NCBI GenBank assembly: GCA_964342805.1
Contig: CAYFHQ010000152.1
Coordinates: 1 to 6,734, forward strand
DNA length: 6,734 nucleotides
From: CAYFHQ01 sp964342805
GTDB taxonomy: Bacteria > Bacillota > Clostridia > Peptostreptococcales > Acidaminobacteraceae
Direction: 5' to 3'
Of the stretch, positions 6,718 to 6,734 are shown in pieces. Both the position numbers and the translations under genes were made by a program. Numbering within the stretch: position 1 is the first letter of the stretch; each line of letters begins with the position of its first letter. Under the pieces are notes generated by a model, which worked only from the letters and a program-made list of their open reading frames with translations, did no database searches and was not told where the DNA came from.

Positions 6718-6734
6718 AATTAAAATGCACAACA

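Larger units (their letters stand above)
6566..6734. other. AT-rich spacer without a gene
   Basis: After a short G-rich stretch (6566-6575) the DNA becomes much more AT-rich than the coding region. I see no open frame of useful length on either strand. A weak GAGGAAA (6685-6690) precedes a TTG at 6691 but that frame stops at 6721. The stretch holds the TATAAT match, the TAGCTA pair and the TTCAAC copies listed separately. It may be the upstream region of a gene beyond the right edge. Confidence 0.6.

Noticed and set aside
6685..6723. A small gene starting at TTG 6691 after GAGGAAA
   Set aside because: It stops after ten codons and the ribosome binding site is too close to the start.

Overview
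The window holds one tightly packed, plus-strand gene cluster of vegetative genes: mutS (its first ~30 codons lie left of the window), mutL, miaA, hfq and a small OsmC-family gene, ended by a clear intrinsic terminator and a short AT-rich spacer. The order mutS-mutL-miaA-hfq, strong GGAGG-type ribosome binding sites, a MutL with an intact endonuclease domain, and an Hfq resembling Gram-positive forms all point to an anaerobic Firmicute of the Clostridia/Tissierellia type. The genus cannot be named from sequence alone. Coding DNA is near-balanced in GC with a striking preference for GAC over GAT for Asp, while the non-coding right end is AT-rich.

Layout: mutS (1-2656), 15 bp gap, mutL (2672-4819), 7 bp gap, miaA (4827-5768), 10 bp gap, hfq (5779-6042), 72 bp gap holding a long perfect hairpin (6052-6095), osmC-like gene (6115-6513), terminator (6533-6565), then 6566-6734 with no gene but a possible promoter and small repeats. 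No promoter is visible inside the four-gene block, so mutS-mutL-miaA-hfq are probably co-transcribed from a promoter left of the window; the osmC-like gene is probably reached by readthrough of the hairpin.

How the genes work together: MutS finds mismatches and MutL, as a latent nickase, cuts the new strand; both carry recognisable sliding-clamp-binding motifs, the arrangement expected of methyl-independent mismatch repair. MiaA prenylates A37 of tRNAs reading UNN codons and Hfq is an RNA chaperone, so the second half of the operon deals with RNA and translation. The OsmC-like protein may handle peroxides, but its active site departs from the classical Ohr/OsmC pattern. I found no mobile element, CRISPR array, tRNA or rRNA, and no convincing new biological system. 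The items most worth a second look are the hfq-osmC hairpin, the atypical OsmC active site, and the promoter-like/repeat-bearing right end.
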